In this document: positions 34,121-43,061 of the stretch, in pieces | Numbering within the stretch: position 1 is the first letter of the stretch | Layout of the letters: every line of letters starts with the position of its first letter | Source of the DNA: an uncultured bacterium | GTDB lineage: Bacteria > Cyanobacteriota > Vampirovibrionia > Gastranaerophilales > Gastranaerophilaceae | Reading direction: 5' to 3' | NCBI GenBank assembly: GCA_902788345.1 | Contig: CADAJP010000004.1 | Location: 62,001 to 126,000 of the forward strand | DNA length: 64,000 bases | The notes under the pieces: model-generated | Databases searched by the model: none | What the model was told of the DNA's origin: nothing | The model's input: the letters and a program-made list of their open reading frames with translations, nothing else | Made by a program: the position numbers and the translations under genes

Positions 34121-36112
34121 TTATGTTTCAAATTCTTTTCTTATGTCAATTTTCCCTTCAGTCATTATGTATATTTTTTGTGATATTTTCTCTGCCCAAT
34201 CGTCAAAGCCTTCAATTTGTTTGTTTTTTGCCATTTTATCTATTACTTTTAGCTGTTTTTCAATGTTTTTTGCAACCCTTTTATTGTCTATAATCCATGT
34301 TTTAACATCTTTTTGAGATTTTATTTTGTTGCATGTTTTACAAAGACCAATCAGGTTGTCTGTTGATTCAGAACCGCCTTTTGATGTCGCAAGAAGATGA
34401 TCTGCGGTTGCGATATTCGTTTTGAATATATTAAATACAACCGTATAAATCGGATTTTCTTTGCGGTTACTGAGTTTGTTTTCGCTGGTTGTAATTCTGT
34501 GTGTAATAATTGCTCTTTTTACTTGTGTGGTAAAGGCATATATTGCTTTTACCGGTGCTTTTTCAATATCAAGGGGATTAAGACACATATTGTAATATGT
34601 AATTAACTCATCATCTAAATATGCTTTTGAATGTATGTATTTTCTTATATGCATGCCAAATAAGTCATAATTTTTCAGTTGTTCGGGCGAACCTTCGTAT
34701 AGGTAATAGTTTCTTTGCTCATTGTATCTTTTTAATTCAAACTTCAATCTTTTTTCGGTAAAATTGTCGGCTTTTTTCTTGAAAATTCTTAAGAATTCTT
34801 CGTCTGTTGCGTTAGGGTAATCTTTGGCAGTGCTGATAAACATGTTTGCATAAGGTTTTGCGTTTGCTCCGACATATTTATCATACTTTTTTAGCAGTTG
34901 AGCGAAGTCTTGAATGCTTTTACAGTCCCTCATTTCATCTTCTATATGTTTTCTCATATCATGCGTGAGCATGGTCGAACCGCATTCTGCGCATGGAATG
35001 TCAACTTTTGATTGTTGAATAGGGTAAAATATTTCATGCCTTGATGCACTATGCTGCAGGTTTCTAAACGATTTTATTTCTTCTTCGGTAAAATTGATTT
35101 TTCCTTTTGTAATTTTTGTCATGTTAAGACAAAAAGCCTTTATATAGTCTTTTGAGTCCTCTATTTTGTTATGTCCTATTAAATATGTAATATCAGCAAG
35201 ATATGTATCGATATAGGTTTTATTTTTCGGATTGTTTATATCATGCATAAAAGTACTTTTTGACTGAATTGCTTTACAGTTTTCACAAACAAGTACTTTG
35301 TTATTAGGCAGTCCTTCATGCTGCGGGTATTTATCTATAGGAACTACAGTGTTTACGGATTTTGAAAATATATTTTTTACTATTGCAGAAGCAATTTTAT
35401 CTTCGTTTTTGTCGCTTTCGTCAATGGCGTAAAAAGACCTGTTATAGTCATTTGCCGTAACAATAGGCTTGAGAGTTTTCATTCTTATCTGATTGGCTTT
35501 ATCAGGGTGTAAATGTAAAAAGTCGATATATTCGTTTATGATATTTTTATAAACGTTATAATCCTGTTTTGTATGTATTTTTGCTACAATTTCATTTGCG
35601 CTTTGGCTGTAGTTTTCAGGAAGATTCAGCCATTTAGTATATTCGTTTAATTCATCTCTTATGTTGTGGACAATAGCTTTCTTTGCCATGTATGAATTTT
35701 TTTTCATTTCAGAGTAAAATTGCATCATGTTCATATCGGAAAGGTTTTCGATTCCTTCTGCATCACTGATAATTCTGCGCATGTGTTTCGGTATATATTT
35801 TTGATTTTCTTTCAGTAAAATAACAAATTCTTCCGGTTTTTTAATATTCCCTGCTTCTTTAATTATTTTTTCATATTCATCAGGGGAGAGCATTTTCACT
35901 CCGCAGGCTGGACAGTGAATACCTGTTATATTTCTTGCCTGTTCAAGTCTTGCCGGTTCTGTTGATGTTTCAAACAGCCCGTTGAAAGATATTTCAAATT
36001 TGTCGTTGATTGGTGATGTGTTGTAAGTGCAGGCAAAATTATTTACAGCACTACTATTCAAAATACTGTTGTTATTTTTAAAATTAAATAATTTTACCGA
36101 AGGAATTATCAT
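34121..36112 (-). CDS. Internally duplicated HNH-type endonuclease protein
   Basis: A 663-aa protein. Two long halves each begin with a CxxC knuckle followed by a similar helical region: HCPACGVKML (about residue 69) and PCAECGSTML (about 373). Each ends in a second CxxC: LVCENCKAIQSK and GLCKTCNKIKSQ. Only the second half keeps the HNH core (ADHLLATSKGGSESTDNLIGLC, with the His, Asn and final zinc knuckle). The first half lacks the D-H pair, so it looks like a decayed copy. The polar N terminus contains ISFNG near residue 42. There is no signal peptide. The ATG lacks a Shine-Dalgarno site. The DNA or RNA target is unknown. Confidence 0.75.
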   Translation of the reverse strand: MIIPSVKLFNFKNNNSILNSSAVNNFACTYNTSPINDKFEISFNGLFETSTEPARLEQARNITGIHCPACGVKMLSPDEYEKIIKEAGNIKKPEEFVILLKENQKYIPKHMRRIISDAEGIENLSDMNMMQFYSEMKKNSYMAKKAIVHNIRDELNEYTKWLNLPENYSQSANEIVAKIHTKQDYNVYKNIINEYIDFLHLHPDKANQIRMKTLKPIVTANDYNRSFYAIDESDKNEDKIASAIVKNIFSKSVNTVVPIDKYPQHEGLPNNKVLVCENCKAIQSKSTFMHDINNPKNKTYIDTYLADITYLIGHNKIEDSKDYIKAFCLNMTKITKGKINFTEEEIKSFRNLQHSASRHEIFYPIQQSKVDIPCAECGSTMLTHDMRKHIEDEMRDCKSIQDFAQLLKKYDKYVGANAKPYANMFISTAKDYPNATDEEFLRIFKKKADNFTEKRLKFELKRYNEQRNYYLYEGSPEQLKNYDLFGMHIRKYIHSKAYLDDELITYYNMCLNPLDIEKAPVKAIYAFTTQVKRAIITHRITTSENKLSNRKENPIYTVVFNIFKTNIATADHLLATSKGGSESTDNLIGLCKTCNKIKSQKDVKTWIIDNKRVAKNIEKQLKVIDKMAKNKQIEGFDDWAEKISQKIYIMTEGKIDIRKEFET

Positions 36113-36161
36113 CGTTAGGATATAACGTTTGAAAAAGATAATTTTGCTATTTTATTAATGA

Positions 36162-37184
36162 TTATGAAGGATGGTCATTTATCAATGCAGATAGCTTTCG
36201 TTTTTCAATCATGCGGTCAATTTTGTCGGAAATATATGTTGAAAATATCGGCAGTATTCCGTAATATATGCCTGCAAATATCAAAGCCGGACGCACAATG
36301 TTAATGCCTTCTATATATTTCATAAGTTTTGGATCATTTTTATTTGCTTCTTTAAATATTTCAACAAATTTTGCAGTTTTATTTTTAACCGTACTGTCAA
36401 TGCAATAACCTCCGATAACAGTTATGGCTGTTGAAATAATATTGTTATATATAAGTGCGATTTTACTGTTTTCGTTAATGTTTTTGCTCTTTTGTGTTTG
36501 GTAAACAGAAGTTGATGCAAGTAATATATCTGTCATTGCCGTAATATTTTTGAATATATCTTCATCTTTTAATTGATATTTTTGGGCAAGTTTTTGAATT
36601 TTTGTATTGTCTATAATTTTAGCAAGTCCTTTGGATAATTTTTCACCGTATTTTCCTGTAAATGCCGGATTATTATAGATAGGCTGTTCTTTTGACTTTT
36701 GGTCTTGTTTTTTCAGGTTTGTATATATTGTCGGAATTTCTTTTGTTTTCAGGAACATTTTATCCATAATAACAGGGATAAGTGCTATTGTCATTACGGA
36801 TTTAGGAATTGCAACAAGCAGTCCTGCACTCAGTTTCATTGCCTGTGTTATAAATTTATAATTTCTTGCTGACGGATTGATTTTGGTTTTAAGGTATTTT
36901 TTTGAATTTTTGTCAATTCTTTTTATTGCATTTTCAATGGGCAAGGCAATTGCTTCTACCATTGCAAATTTAATCAATCCCGAACTGATAGAATTTGCCA
37001 TTGCATAAAACTTGTTTTCTTCTTTAACATCAGGAGTGTTGTAAATTGAAAAAGGCCGCAACCCGAGAGAAAGTACCAAAGATGTTCCTGCCGCAAAAGA
37101 TGTGCCGTGTTCTGATATTTTTTCCAGGCCTTTTCGCAGATATTTATTGGTTAATATTTTATTTGTAATCTTATTTATATGCAT
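36162..37184 (-). CDS. Hypothetical membrane protein
   Basis: A 340-aa protein with several hydrophobic segments (TSFAAGTSLVLSLGL, LSAGLLVAIPKSVMTIALIPVIMDKM, LIYNNIISTAITVIGGYCI and GINIVRPALIFAGIYYGILPIF) separated by basic loops. PAFTGKYGEKLSKGLAK lies in the centre. No family is recognised. Its ATG begins immediately after the stop of the AsmA-like gene, so the two are one operon and the protein probably works in the envelope with it. Confidence 0.72.
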   Translation of the reverse strand: MHINKITNKILTNKYLRKGLEKISEHGTSFAAGTSLVLSLGLRPFSIYNTPDVKEENKFYAMANSISSGLIKFAMVEAIALPIENAIKRIDKNSKKYLKTKINPSARNYKFITQAMKLSAGLLVAIPKSVMTIALIPVIMDKMFLKTKEIPTIYTNLKKQDQKSKEQPIYNNPAFTGKYGEKLSKGLAKIIDNTKIQKLAQKYQLKDEDIFKNITAMTDILLASTSVYQTQKSKNINENSKIALIYNNIISTAITVIGGYCIDSTVKNKTAKFVEIFKEANKNDPKLMKYIEGINIVRPALIFAGIYYGILPIFSTYISDKIDRMIEKRKLSALINDHPS

Positions 37185-39806
37185 TTATTTTCTTAAATCC
37201 TTTAGTGTTACTTTTAATTTGTCGGATTTATTCGGGTTACCCTGTATAGATACTCTGAATGTCGATATTTCATCCCCAATCCCGGCCTTTATTTCAGGTA
37301 TCATTTTTACTTTATCTTCATACATTATAATTGAATGTTCAGGTTTAAATACTACTTTGTATATCAGGTTAAGCGGAATTTTAAAAATTCGGATTTTCTT
37401 TGCGAGAGTTTTGTTTCTTTGACCGAAAATATCAATTTCCCCGTACTCTGTTTCCACATTATATTCCCCTTCAATATACAGACCTAAATAGTTGCTTTTT
37501 GAAAATATTTTTATATTTTCAAGTTTTTCGTTAATCATATCAAACGAGCCGTAAAGATTTGAATGGAACGAGTCGGGCTTGGAAAAATCTATATTTGTTA
37601 TTTTTGAGAGTACATATTTTTTTGCCGGTTTGTTTGGGTTTTTGCGTTTTATAGAAAATTCACGGGTGCCGATTTTGGGAAGATATCCATCTTTTACTGC
37701 AAAAGTGGCTTTAGCTTTAATGTCATTTAATTTGTTTTTTGTTATGAGGTGTAAGGTTGCGAATGCTACCCCTTCAATTTGGTTCGGCAATTTAAACATG
37801 TGGGTTGCAACATCATTTGAATCAATGTCTGATGCAAAAAATTGTATATCGGAGGAATCATTATTAAGATTATATATTCCTTTTGCGCTTAGTAAACCTT
37901 TTGCATATTCGGCTTTTGGCATTATAAAGTTGACGATTTTATTTCGCATACCGCCCTGAATATTTACATTTCTTACATCAAATTTGTTACCGTAGATTCT
38001 GTCAACAATTATCCTGCCCTGTTCTATAATTAGTTCTGTTTTCTTTTTTGATATTTTAGGTTTGACATTTCCACCTTTTTTAAAGGTTTTTGGTATGGAT
38101 TTAAGTTCGCCGCTTTGTAAAAATATACTGACAAGGTGAATGTCAATGTTTTTTACGGTAATCTTGTTGTCTAATATCCTATTGTCAGTTGTTGCGGCTA
38201 ATTTAATCGGTGCCTTGTAGAAAGTTCCGTTTGTTTTAAGAGTTATTTTATCTTTTTCAAAGTTCAGATTTGTACTTTTCAGGAACAAAAATTTATCATG
38301 TGAGGCATTGTATAAGTTCATTGTTCCTAAAATTGTTTTGTTTGTAAAATCAATATTTACATCCGTATCAAAAGTTCCCTTGTCTGCAAAGTCTTTGATA
38401 AATGATTTAATATAAGCTATAGGAACTTCTCCGTTTGATTTTATGTTGAGTTTTTTGAGAGTATATGTTCCGTTTTCTTTGTCAATAAGTCCGCTTCCTG
38501 AGAGAATATCTTTGTTATCTGCCTTGTAAGAAAGCCTTTTTATTACCATAGGAATACCGTTTTTGTGCGTATGCATTGTAATTTCTCTTGTCTGGCCTGT
38601 GTTGTCTAAATCACCCCAGGTTGATAATAAATTATTCCCTTTTGGAATGGTAAGATAATAATACACATCTACAATGCCGTCATCGTGAGTGTGGTATTTG
38701 ACTTTTGCCGGAGTATATCCGCTTATTGCAACATTAGGATAATATTTTTTTACAATGTTGTTTGTAAATTTTGACTCGACATTTCCTTTAACATCAAGGT
38801 CTTTGGTTGCTATTCCGTTTATTATAACATCTGTTGTAACAGGTTCAGGGCCAAACAATCCTTCTGTTTTTGCTTTCATTGTTTTGTCTTTAAAATAATA
38901 TACTGTTTTTGGAAGCAATACCGGAATTTTTAATGTTGAAAAATTTGCACTCAAATTATTAGTTGTGCATGTTCCGTAGAATTTTCCTTTTGCGATTTTA
39001 AGGTCAACATCCAAAGTCCCTTTAAAATTTGAAAAATTTTCTAAAAAGTTTTTCTTGTCGGGGTGTTTTAGTTTATATAAATATAAAAATCCTTCTTCAA
39101 GCTCTTTTGCCGGAAGATTATTCCCTTTTATGCTCAGGTTGTCTGTCTTTCCGCTCAAAAATATTTTAGAATGTCCGATTTTAACACTGAAATTATCAAA
39201 AGATAATTTGTTTTTGAAATTAATACTGCCTTTTTCACCTATTATGGCAATATTTTTCAGGTATGGATTTTTTATGCAGGCAAGTATTTCAGTCTTGATT
39301 TTTCCATTTTGTTTTTTAGATTTAATATGTTTTATAAGGGCGGATGTTTTTGGAGTAAGAACAATTACTCCGCTTTGAATATTTATTGTCGGATAAAATG
39401 ATAAATTAATTTTTTTATTTTTCTTATCAGCTAATTTTATGTAATTTTTCAGCAAATGAATATTTGCATAAATATTTTTGCTGTCGATTTCTCCTCTTTT
39501 GTAATTTAATATTGGTGCTTTATATTTTAAATCTGATATATCTATCAAGGTTTCTTTTTGCGGGTTTGAAGCAAATACTTTTTTAAAAAATATGGTAAAA
39601 GTTAAATCTTTTTTGGTTTCGAATTTAAAATTTTTAAATTTTAAATCTATACCGGATGCATCAGAAATTTTTTTTTCGATTTTGTTGATGACACGCGGGG
39701 AATTCATTATTTTAGGCAATACTGTTAAAAATAAGCAGTAAAATGAAACAATAACAATCCCTAAACAAATTCCCGTTACTTGTGCAATCTTTCTGAAATT
39801 ATTCAT
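37185..39806 (-). CDS. AsmA/YhdP-like envelope protein
   Basis: An 873-aa protein with one N-terminal membrane anchor (residues about 8-32, ending VLPKIM) and a long beta-rich periplasmic part. It has the style of AsmA-like proteins that carry phospholipid between the membranes of diderm bacteria: an N-terminal FKNFKFETKKDL region, repeating amphipathic strands, and a C-terminal block with GEYNVETEYGEIDIFGQRNK. This supports an outer membrane in the host. Assignment to AsmA, YhdP or DUF3971 rests on overall pattern, so the subfamily is uncertain. It is followed directly by the 36162 gene. Confidence 0.7.
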   Translation of the reverse strand: MNNFRKIAQVTGICLGIVIVSFYCLFLTVLPKIMNSPRVINKIEKKISDASGIDLKFKNFKFETKKDLTFTIFFKKVFASNPQKETLIDISDLKYKAPILNYKRGEIDSKNIYANIHLLKNYIKLADKKNKKINLSFYPTINIQSGVIVLTPKTSALIKHIKSKKQNGKIKTEILACIKNPYLKNIAIIGEKGSINFKNKLSFDNFSVKIGHSKIFLSGKTDNLSIKGNNLPAKELEEGFLYLYKLKHPDKKNFLENFSNFKGTLDVDLKIAKGKFYGTCTTNNLSANFSTLKIPVLLPKTVYYFKDKTMKAKTEGLFGPEPVTTDVIINGIATKDLDVKGNVESKFTNNIVKKYYPNVAISGYTPAKVKYHTHDDGIVDVYYYLTIPKGNNLLSTWGDLDNTGQTREITMHTHKNGIPMVIKRLSYKADNKDILSGSGLIDKENGTYTLKKLNIKSNGEVPIAYIKSFIKDFADKGTFDTDVNIDFTNKTILGTMNLYNASHDKFLFLKSTNLNFEKDKITLKTNGTFYKAPIKLAATTDNRILDNKITVKNIDIHLVSIFLQSGELKSIPKTFKKGGNVKPKISKKKTELIIEQGRIIVDRIYGNKFDVRNVNIQGGMRNKIVNFIMPKAEYAKGLLSAKGIYNLNNDSSDIQFFASDIDSNDVATHMFKLPNQIEGVAFATLHLITKNKLNDIKAKATFAVKDGYLPKIGTREFSIKRKNPNKPAKKYVLSKITNIDFSKPDSFHSNLYGSFDMINEKLENIKIFSKSNYLGLYIEGEYNVETEYGEIDIFGQRNKTLAKKIRIFKIPLNLIYKVVFKPEHSIIMYEDKVKMIPEIKAGIGDEISTFRVSIQGNPNKSDKLKVTLKDLRK

Positions 39807-39848
39807 AGAATGATTTTATCATGGTGATATTTCTAAATAAAGAGTTAT

Positions 39849-39877
39849 TGAAAAAGTGTAAACGGGTGTGCTATATT
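39849..39877 (+). promoter_or_regulatory. Promoter of rnhB
   Basis: TTGAAA (39849-39854), a 17-base spacer and TATATT (39872-39877) with a TGC extension. The ATG follows 12 bases later, so the leader is only a few bases. Confidence 0.6.
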
Positions 39878-39888
39878 GTGATTGATTT

Positions 39889-40521
39889 ATGAATAAGTTG
39901 TTTAATTTTGATAAAAAATACGGTGTTGTTATAGGAACGGATGAAGCGGGCAGAGGTCCTGCGGCCGGCGGTGTTTTTGCGTCTTGTGTTTATTTTGATA
40001 AAATATCATCCGGATTAAAAAAGGATTTGGACAAATTAAATGATTCAAAAAAATTATCCAAAACCGCAAGAGAAAATTTGTATGACATAATTCTGAATAA
40101 CTCCATAAATTCAGTTATATGCGTTGAAGTTGAAGAAATTGAAAAGATAAATATATTAAATTCTTCTCTTAAAGCTATGAAATTAGCCTGTGAAGATGTT
40201 ATAAGACAGGCTGCTCTTACGGATTTTATAACTTTAGTTGACGGTAACAGGTTAATAAAAAATTATACTTATCCTCAGCAGACTGTAATAAAAGGGGACG
40301 GCAAATCCGCTTCCATTGCGGCTGCAAGTATTCTTGCAAAAGTTACAAGAGATCGTTATATGGAAAAATTGGCATCTGAATTCCCTCAGTATAAATGGGA
40401 GCACAATGCAGGATATTTAACCAAAGAGCATTTAGATGCAATCGATAAATATGGACTTTGTAAGTATCACAGGCCGTCATTTTTGAAAAAGCATTTTGAA
40501 AAACAATTAAGTTTGTTTTAA
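39889..40521 (+). CDS. rnhB: Ribonuclease HII
   Basis: Cleaves RNA in RNA-DNA hybrids and at single ribonucleotides in DNA. At 210 aa it has the GTDEAGRGPAAGGV motif (catalytic D-E), NDSKKLS, LVDGNR (third acid), KGDGKSASIAAASILAKVTRDR (fourth acid) and HRPSF. It is of full length. The 3' end overlaps the convergent 40507 gene by 15 bases. No strong Shine-Dalgarno site is visible. Confidence 0.95.
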   Translation: MNKLFNFDKKYGVVIGTDEAGRGPAAGGVFASCVYFDKISSGLKKDLDKLNDSKKLSKTARENLYDIILNNSINSVICVEVEEIEKINILNSSLKAMKLACEDVIRQAALTDFITLVDGNRLIKNYTYPQQTVIKGDGKSASIAAASILAKVTRDRYMEKLASEFPQYKWEHNAGYLTKEHLDAIDKYGLCKYHRPSFLKKHFEKQLSLF

Positions 40522-42171
40522 TTCAGGTGTTGGCTTGTGTTCGGCTTGTAATTTCTTTTTGTTAAAATGCCTTATAAGTAATTCATTTGCAGCAGAGCCT
40601 ATTCTGTTAACAATGAAACTTGAAACCGCACCGAAGATTAAAGATTTTGAACCGGCAAAAAGTTTTGCATTTCCGTATAATCCCACCCCTATCAGTGTCA
40701 ATGCAGGAAATCCGTACTTCAGGGCAATTCCCAAACGTTCTTGTTTATCATCAGATTTTGCAAGGTAATAAGCCAAAGTACCGACACCTACAAGGTTTGT
40801 TAAAATATCCGTAGGTGCGCTTCCCATTGTCAAATCCCTGAGTTTGTTTACAAATTCTTCTGTTTCAAGATTGATAGACTTGTTGAGTGATTTAACGGCT
40901 TTTGCGTATGATGTTTTGATTTCATTATAATCTTTTTGGTTGACGAGTCCTTTGTAGATATCGAGTATTTCCTCAACTTCACCCTGGCAGTAATTAATTA
41001 CTGAAACTTTCATGTCATTAAACTCTCCAATAGCGGCAAGTCTTTCTTTTTTATCGGGAGATGTTCCTTTGCTGAATTCCTGTAAAAATTTATCAATATC
41101 TTCAACTAATTGTTCTTTAGTCACTTTACTGTCTGCTTGGGCAAATTCTTTCAAATCTTTTTTGAGAATATTTGCGGCTTTAATTGTGTCTTTTTCTCCA
41201 AAATCTACAACAGATAACAACTTTGTAATTTTTTCGTTTGTTTCATTGCATAAATCTTCTTTGTTGTATGAAATCCATTTTTTTACATTTTTAATTGGTG
41301 TTTGAATGTGCATTTTGTTTGCACTCATCTTCTGTTCGGCAACAAAGTTTTTGAAAATATCTTTTGAAAGGAACCATAAATCTCCGCGCTTGTTAAAATC
41401 ATTTTCAAGTTCGGCTGCGTCCTTGTGCATTTTATCAAGACGCATTTTTCTGCGAGCTTCTCCAAAGTGGAAGTTGTAAGAGTCGTTCACATCTTGAGTG
41501 TATGCCAATAATTTATTGAGCCATTCCTTTCTGGTAAGTGTTTTGCCTTTAATGGTTATTTGTTCTTCTAAATTTTGAGCATAAATTTTGTGTAATAATT
41601 TTGAGTTAACACCTGCGGTTGTCAGTAAATTGCTTGCTGCTTCGCCGTATGAACGTTCAACTGTTCTTAATCCGAGTTTTTCGAATTTGTTTGTAATCAA
41701 TTCGTGTATTTTTCTGGTTGGTTTGCCCAGTACATACATGAATCGCTTAAAGGCATAGTCCTTCATTGTGGTAAAGTTGTTGATGGCTTCTCTTTTTTGG
41801 GTAAGGTAATTTAATTTATTCAGTATAAGTTGTGTGTATTTTGCGGATTGTTCGCCTTTAAGTTTTGCATTTTGCAGTTTCTCTGTATATTTGATTTTTA
41901 AATTTTCAATAGCTTTATTAAAACCCTTAGGTCCACCCTTTAAAAGTAATAAAAGACCTCCGGTTACAGCAAGAGTTGCAATTGCAATGGAGATTCCTAT
42001 CGCTTCAATATTGTTGGTTTTTTTTGCGTGTTCGGGTGTGATGACATCATTTATGGTGAGTTCATCTGTTTTTTTGCTCTCTTTTAACCAGTAGTTTTCT
42101 GCGGAATTACGCCCACTGACAATTCCGAAAGGATTTTTTTTGTTTTCGTACGAAGACACAGAATTAATCAT
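40507..42171 (-). CDS. Large hypothetical membrane protein
   Basis: A 554-aa protein of no recognised family. A polar N terminus (MINSVSSYENKKNPFGIVSG) is followed by one hydrophobic helix near residue 55 (IAIATLAVTGGLLLLL), a long charged helical region of about 370 residues, and two more hydrophobic helices near the C terminus (ILTNLVGVGTLAYYLA and FPALTLIGVGLYGNAKLF). ATG 42171 is chosen because AAGGTAAG lies 5-12 bases upstream; the longer frame to 42201 starts with TTG. It resembles the other lineage-type membrane proteins at 31827 and 36162 in layout. Function unknown. Confidence 0.72.
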   Translation of the reverse strand: MINSVSSYENKKNPFGIVSGRNSAENYWLKESKKTDELTINDVITPEHAKKTNNIEAIGISIAIATLAVTGGLLLLLKGGPKGFNKAIENLKIKYTEKLQNAKLKGEQSAKYTQLILNKLNYLTQKREAINNFTTMKDYAFKRFMYVLGKPTRKIHELITNKFEKLGLRTVERSYGEAASNLLTTAGVNSKLLHKIYAQNLEEQITIKGKTLTRKEWLNKLLAYTQDVNDSYNFHFGEARRKMRLDKMHKDAAELENDFNKRGDLWFLSKDIFKNFVAEQKMSANKMHIQTPIKNVKKWISYNKEDLCNETNEKITKLLSVVDFGEKDTIKAANILKKDLKEFAQADSKVTKEQLVEDIDKFLQEFSKGTSPDKKERLAAIGEFNDMKVSVINYCQGEVEEILDIYKGLVNQKDYNEIKTSYAKAVKSLNKSINLETEEFVNKLRDLTMGSAPTDILTNLVGVGTLAYYLAKSDDKQERLGIALKYGFPALTLIGVGLYGNAKLFAGSKSLIFGAVSSFIVNRIGSAANELLIRHFNKKKLQAEHKPTPELKQT

Positions 42172-42256
42172 CACACTTACCTTATCTATAATAAAAAACA
42201 AAAATCACATAAATTGCCATTAATACCGTGCAATATGAAGTTGTATTAAGCCATAT

Positions 42257-42286
42257 AAAATCCCGCCTTTAAAAGACGGGATTTTT
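42257..42286. terminator. Terminator of the 42291 small gene
   Basis: AAAATCCCGCCTT pairs with AAGACGGGATTTT (one C-A mismatch), with T-rich flanks on both strands. Confidence 0.8.
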
Positions 42287-42290
42287 TAAA

Positions 42291-42410
42291 TCAGTTCCCC
42301 ATAAAATGTGAAACTATTGCCATAATTATTACTGCAATAATTCCGAATAATAGCGGGAAAGAAATATCTCCGTTGCTTGATGGAGGTATTTTATCTTTAC
42401 TATCTTTCAT
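42291..42410 (-). CDS. Small single-pass membrane protein (39 aa)
   Basis: A 39-aa protein: a charged cytosolic-like start (MKDSKDKIPPSSNGDIS) and one hydrophobic helix (FPLLFGIIAVIIMAIVSHFMG). AAGGAG lies 8 bases before the ATG at 42410, which decides the start; the longer frame to 42476 would run into the upstream gene. A terminator follows at once. Likely a real small membrane protein of unknown role. Confidence 0.65.
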   Translation of the reverse strand: MKDSKDKIPPSSNGDISFPLLFGIIAVIIMAIVSHFMGN

Positions 42411-42457
42411 AATTTTCTCCTTAAATTTTATTATTTCTAATATGTATAGAACATAAA

Positions 42458-42832
42458 TTAAGGAGCACGAGTGCAAATTTCATATTCTAAAAGGGAATAT
42501 ATACTATGCGATTTGATGTTTTGATTTTCAAAACTTATAATATTTATTCTTATTTTTTCTTGTTTTTTATTAAATGCGTATTCCGGATTAAAAATCCTTT
42601 TGTTACTTTCCGAAAGTAATGCAGAAATTTCTTCCTGGCTTTGATTTAACTTTAAAACGGCATTTTCATATCCTTTAAAATCAACTGAAATTATGTTGTC
42701 AGATTTAAAATGTGTACTAATTGTTTGTTTATTTTTGCAAAAATTATTTACACAATAATCAACTTCCTGTCCATATGAAATGTTGAACAAGAAGTTAATT
42801 AGAAGTAGAAAAATTATAAATATTTTTCGCAT
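42458..42832 (-). CDS. Small exported hypothetical protein
   Basis: A 124-aa protein with a clear Sec signal peptide (MRKIFIIFLLLINFLFNISYG, cleavage near Q22). The mature part has cysteines CVNNFC near residue 30 and one near the end (EYEICTRAP), which may form disulphides. No domain is recognised. It lies 47 bases upstream of the small membrane protein gene and may be co-transcribed with it. Confidence 0.7.
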   Translation of the reverse strand: MRKIFIIFLLLINFLFNISYGQEVDYCVNNFCKNKQTISTHFKSDNIISVDFKGYENAVLKLNQSQEEISALLSESNKRIFNPEYAFNKKQEKIRINIISFENQNIKSHSIYSLLEYEICTRAP

Positions 42833-43061
42833 AGAAATATTATATCAAAAATTTATCTGTTTAAAATTATAAATATTTACTATACAAAAAAATAAAAATA
42901 TGATATGATATTTTCAGATGTAGTATAGTAATTTTTTTAGGACGTATATGCAATAGCTTTTATTTGATTTAAACAAAACTGAATAGAACATTTCGGCAGG
43001 ATATATGTGCCGGAAATTGCATGTATTATAAAAAAATAGAAAAGGATAAGGTATTAACTTT

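Noticed and set aside
34121-36112. Restriction-modification, CRISPR or toxin-antitoxin locus around the HNH protein
   Set aside because: No methylase, Cas, or small antitoxin-like gene is adjacent; neighbours are membrane proteins and rnhB.
42411-42476. N-terminal extension of the small membrane protein
   Set aside because: AAGGAG lies directly before the internal ATG at 42410 and the extension would overlap the previous gene's stop.
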